Below, one piece after another: positions 62,348-64,000 of a stretch of 64,000 nt of DNA. Origin of the DNA: Trichinella spiralis. Lineage: Eukaryota; Nematoda; Enoplea; Trichinellida; Trichinellidae. The notes below the pieces were generated by a model. The model was not told the DNA's origin. It was given only the letters and a program-made list of their open reading frames with translations, and did not search any database. Numbering within the stretch: position 1 is the stretch's first letter; every line of letters begins with the position of its first letter. The DNA is taken from NCBI GenBank assembly GCA_000181795.3, contig CM012954.1, positions 1,274,774 to 1,338,773 of the forward strand. The letters are read 5' to 3'. A program made the position numbers and the translations under genes.

Positions 62348-62696
62348 TTTATGCAGAATTTGTTGATCGCTTGATATTTTGATTGGTTTTATTTGATAAT
62401 TGGTCGCGTTTCTTCGTTTCCGTGTTTGTTCTTCTGTCAGCAGCAGCAGTATCTGTCTGAGTTGGTCGAGTTTGATTGCAATATTTACACATTCGCTTGG
62501 CTAGCAGCAGTTTTGCTGTAGTTAGAATTGTTGTCGGCTGAGCTTGATCTGTCCGGGTTGGGGCGTGCTTTTGTTGTTTTGGTCAGTTGTTCATGTTTGC
62601 TGAATCGATCGTTCGTCAACGCACATCGCACACAATTCGCATCTTATTTCTTCTTGGTCGAGATTCAGCTTAACGAATCCCCGCGTCCGCCCTTCC

Positions 62697-62737
<41 letters not shown>
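62697..62737. repeat. (TCTG)n microsatellite
   Basis: About ten uninterrupted TCTG units, a TCTG/CAGA tract likely to be length-variable. Confidence 0.9.
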
Positions 62738-62738
<1 letters not shown>

Positions 62739-63405
62739 ATGCTTTTCTGCTAATTTTCAAGCGCATGTTGGATAACCATCGTTGTCGAGAGTACAAGCCG
62801 GTCTGTTGAAAACTGACCACGCCCAATCCGGTTTGCCTTGACGAGTTCTGTCTATAATACCTAAGTTCAAGCATCAGTGGAACGATCGTCATCAGCTTGA
62901 TTTTCATTGGCTTGTGATTTCAGCGTCCTCTGTCTGCTGGCATTCGCTGTGTTCTCTGATCTTTCCAATTTTATTATTTATTTTTATTATTATGCTTTCA
63001 AATCGTATAAATAAGCTCAACGTAGACGTAGACTTCTTAGTCGCCATCATCATCATCATCGTTGTTGTTGTTGTTGTTGTTGTTAGATAATTATTTATTT
63101 GCGTTTCTTTCTGCTTTCTGTTGATGAAAATGACAGTGAACAACATTCAGTTCCACTTTTACACTAGCGCGCAACCAGTTCAGAAGCTGACAAGCAGTAC
63201 GCGATTATTATATATGCGAATGAATGTCTTTTTTCCAAACGTTACCCAATTGTTGTTGTTCTTCAATTCAGGTTGGTCTTGTTGTACAACACAAATTGGC
63301 AACACCAGTGCTGCTGTACATACATCTACATCTACATCTACATCTATATATAAATTAATTTTTGTCACGCATAACAAGTACGGATAAGTTAGTTGGAAGA
63401 AAAGC

Positions 63406-63782
63406 ATGCAAGCAAACGACGAAAGTAACGCTTCGTCCAGAATTCGAGCCGAACAAGTGCCTCTGGTAGATAAGACTAGCAAGAAAGATGCAGTGGTCCA
63501 GTACAAGCGTGAGAAACATCAGCTCGATGATCTCAAACAAGAAATGGAAACTGACATGCATCAGATTCCCATCAACGAACTCTACTCTCGTCTGGAAACA
63601 AATCCAAATACAGTTATTATTAATTTATTCGTAATTTGCCGTGAGAAATTTTGGTTCAATTTTTTTCCAGGGTCTGTCGAGTGAGGAGGCGAAACGAAAG
63701 GTTAATACCCGACGGTCCGAAATGCGTTGGTCGCCGCCGACCGCAAACCTTCCGGGAAAGGGAATTAAAAATTTGCCAAAAA
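63406..63782 (+). CDS. ATP1A: Na,K-ATPase alpha subunit, N-terminal part (truncated by gap)
   Basis: P-type ATPase exporting 3 Na+ for 2 K+ at the plasma membrane; only the cytosolic N-terminus is here. Exon 63406-63612 (69 codons) encodes the family block HQLDDLKQEMETDMHQIPINELYSRLETNPNT. Donor GTTATT and acceptor TTTCCAG lead to GLSSEEAKRK at 63671, matching the alpha-subunit GLSSxxA segment. Beyond about 63700 the expected DGPNALTPPPxTPEW region can be traced only by switching frame several times within about 75 bp, so the sequence there seems to contain indel errors. It ends at a 10-N gap. Paralogous H,K-ATPase is possible but unlikely in a nematode. An upstream coding exon near 60791 could extend the N-terminus. 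Confidence 0.85.
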
Positions 63783-63792
63783 NNNNNNNNNN
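63783..63792. other. Assembly gap (10 N)
   Basis: Ten undetermined bases interrupt the ATPase exon. Ten is a common nominal gap size, so true distance is unknown. Confidence 0.99.
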
Positions 63793-64000
63793 GAAATGTT
63801 TTTATTAAGCAAAAATATTCAACATTATTGAAATAGACCGTCGGGTCAGTTAGCTGTACAAACGATGTCGTTGGCTTTCTTTTTTCTTCGTTTTAATTTT
63901 GTTTTTTTGTGATTTCATCACGGCATAGTGAAAAGGCACTGGTCATGATCGTTAGATAGGATCGATTGTGTAGGCATTGATTATATTGGATGAAGAAAAA
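63793..64000. repeat. Copy 2 of duplicated segment after gap
   Basis: Repeats 61201-61407 in direct orientation with scattered indels in homopolymers. It does not continue the ATPase coding sequence. Best read as an assembly artefact, not a biological duplication. Confidence 0.9.

Larger units (their letters stand above)
55603..63405. other. 7.8-kb gene-poor stretch upstream of Na,K-ATPase
   Basis: No recognisable coding exon beyond the candidate leader exon noted near 60791. Open frames near 55896-56111, 57868-58059 and 58289-58567 lack similarity and splice context. Simple repeats: (ATTA)n at about 58139-58163, AAT units near 59140-59166, TA tracts near 59960, 61650, 61975 and 62318, (TCTG)n at 62697-62737, GTT units at about 63060-63087. 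A relatively GC-rich patch at about 60590-60860 contains a perfect CRE palindrome and is the best promoter candidate. Confidence 0.5.

Noticed and set aside
63793-64000. A true tandem or dispersed genomic duplication of 61201-61407
   Set aside because: It sits directly after a nominal 10-N gap, differs mainly by homopolymer-type indels and breaks a conserved gene, so an assembly artefact is more likely.

Overview
This is nuclear DNA from a small-genome animal, most likely a nematode. It is AT-rich, and the genes are split by many GT..AG introns, mostly about 50-110 nt. Intergenic gaps are short, and the gene set is typical of metazoans (ephrin, Rap1, kinesin-II type motor, Na,K-ATPase, an EB-module secreted protein). 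Persistence of NOVA, CNPPD1, TMEM242 and PAAF1 homologues would fit an early-branching (clade I, Trichinella-like) nematode better than Caenorhabditis. That placement is inference. No bacterial, viral or CRISPR features were seen.

I support 19 protein-coding genes. Left block (1-17.2 kb): EML-type HELP/WD40 protein (+), PAAF1 (-), CNPPD1 (+), NOVA-like triple-KH protein (-), TMEM242 (+), PIGL (+), a two-LIM protein with a Gln/Pro tail (+), and an SLC34 Na/phosphate cotransporter (-). An 8 kb gene-free stretch follows. Middle block (25.3-44.1 kb): transketolase (-), NOP9 (-), NT5DC2/3-type HAD nucleotidase (+), ephrin (+), Rap1 (-), SAMD8/SMSr (+). Right block (44.7-55.6 kb): KIF17/OSM-3 kinesin (-), EB/Cys-rich secreted protein (+), METAP1 (-), nucleostemin GNL3 (+). 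A second 7.8 kb gene-poor stretch leads to the first exons of a Na,K-ATPase alpha subunit (+). That gene is cut by a 10-N gap, after which sequence from 61.2 kb is repeated.

Exons were joined by hand, keeping reading frame and protein-family alignment at each junction, so most splice sites are predictions with good internal consistency. Most genes are complete, and several predicted lengths equal or nearly equal those I recall for the human orthologues (PAAF1 393 aa, Rap1 185, transketolase 631).

The genes do not form one pathway. Many sit in divergent pairs that share a 0.55-1.65 kb promoter interval, and all six such intervals contain a TACAGTA/TACTGTA heptamer. Other points: a GT..GG intron in the NT5DC gene, an operon-like TMEM242-PIGL pair with an unclear PIGL start, two intronless genes among intron-rich neighbours, and the assembly artefact at the right edge.
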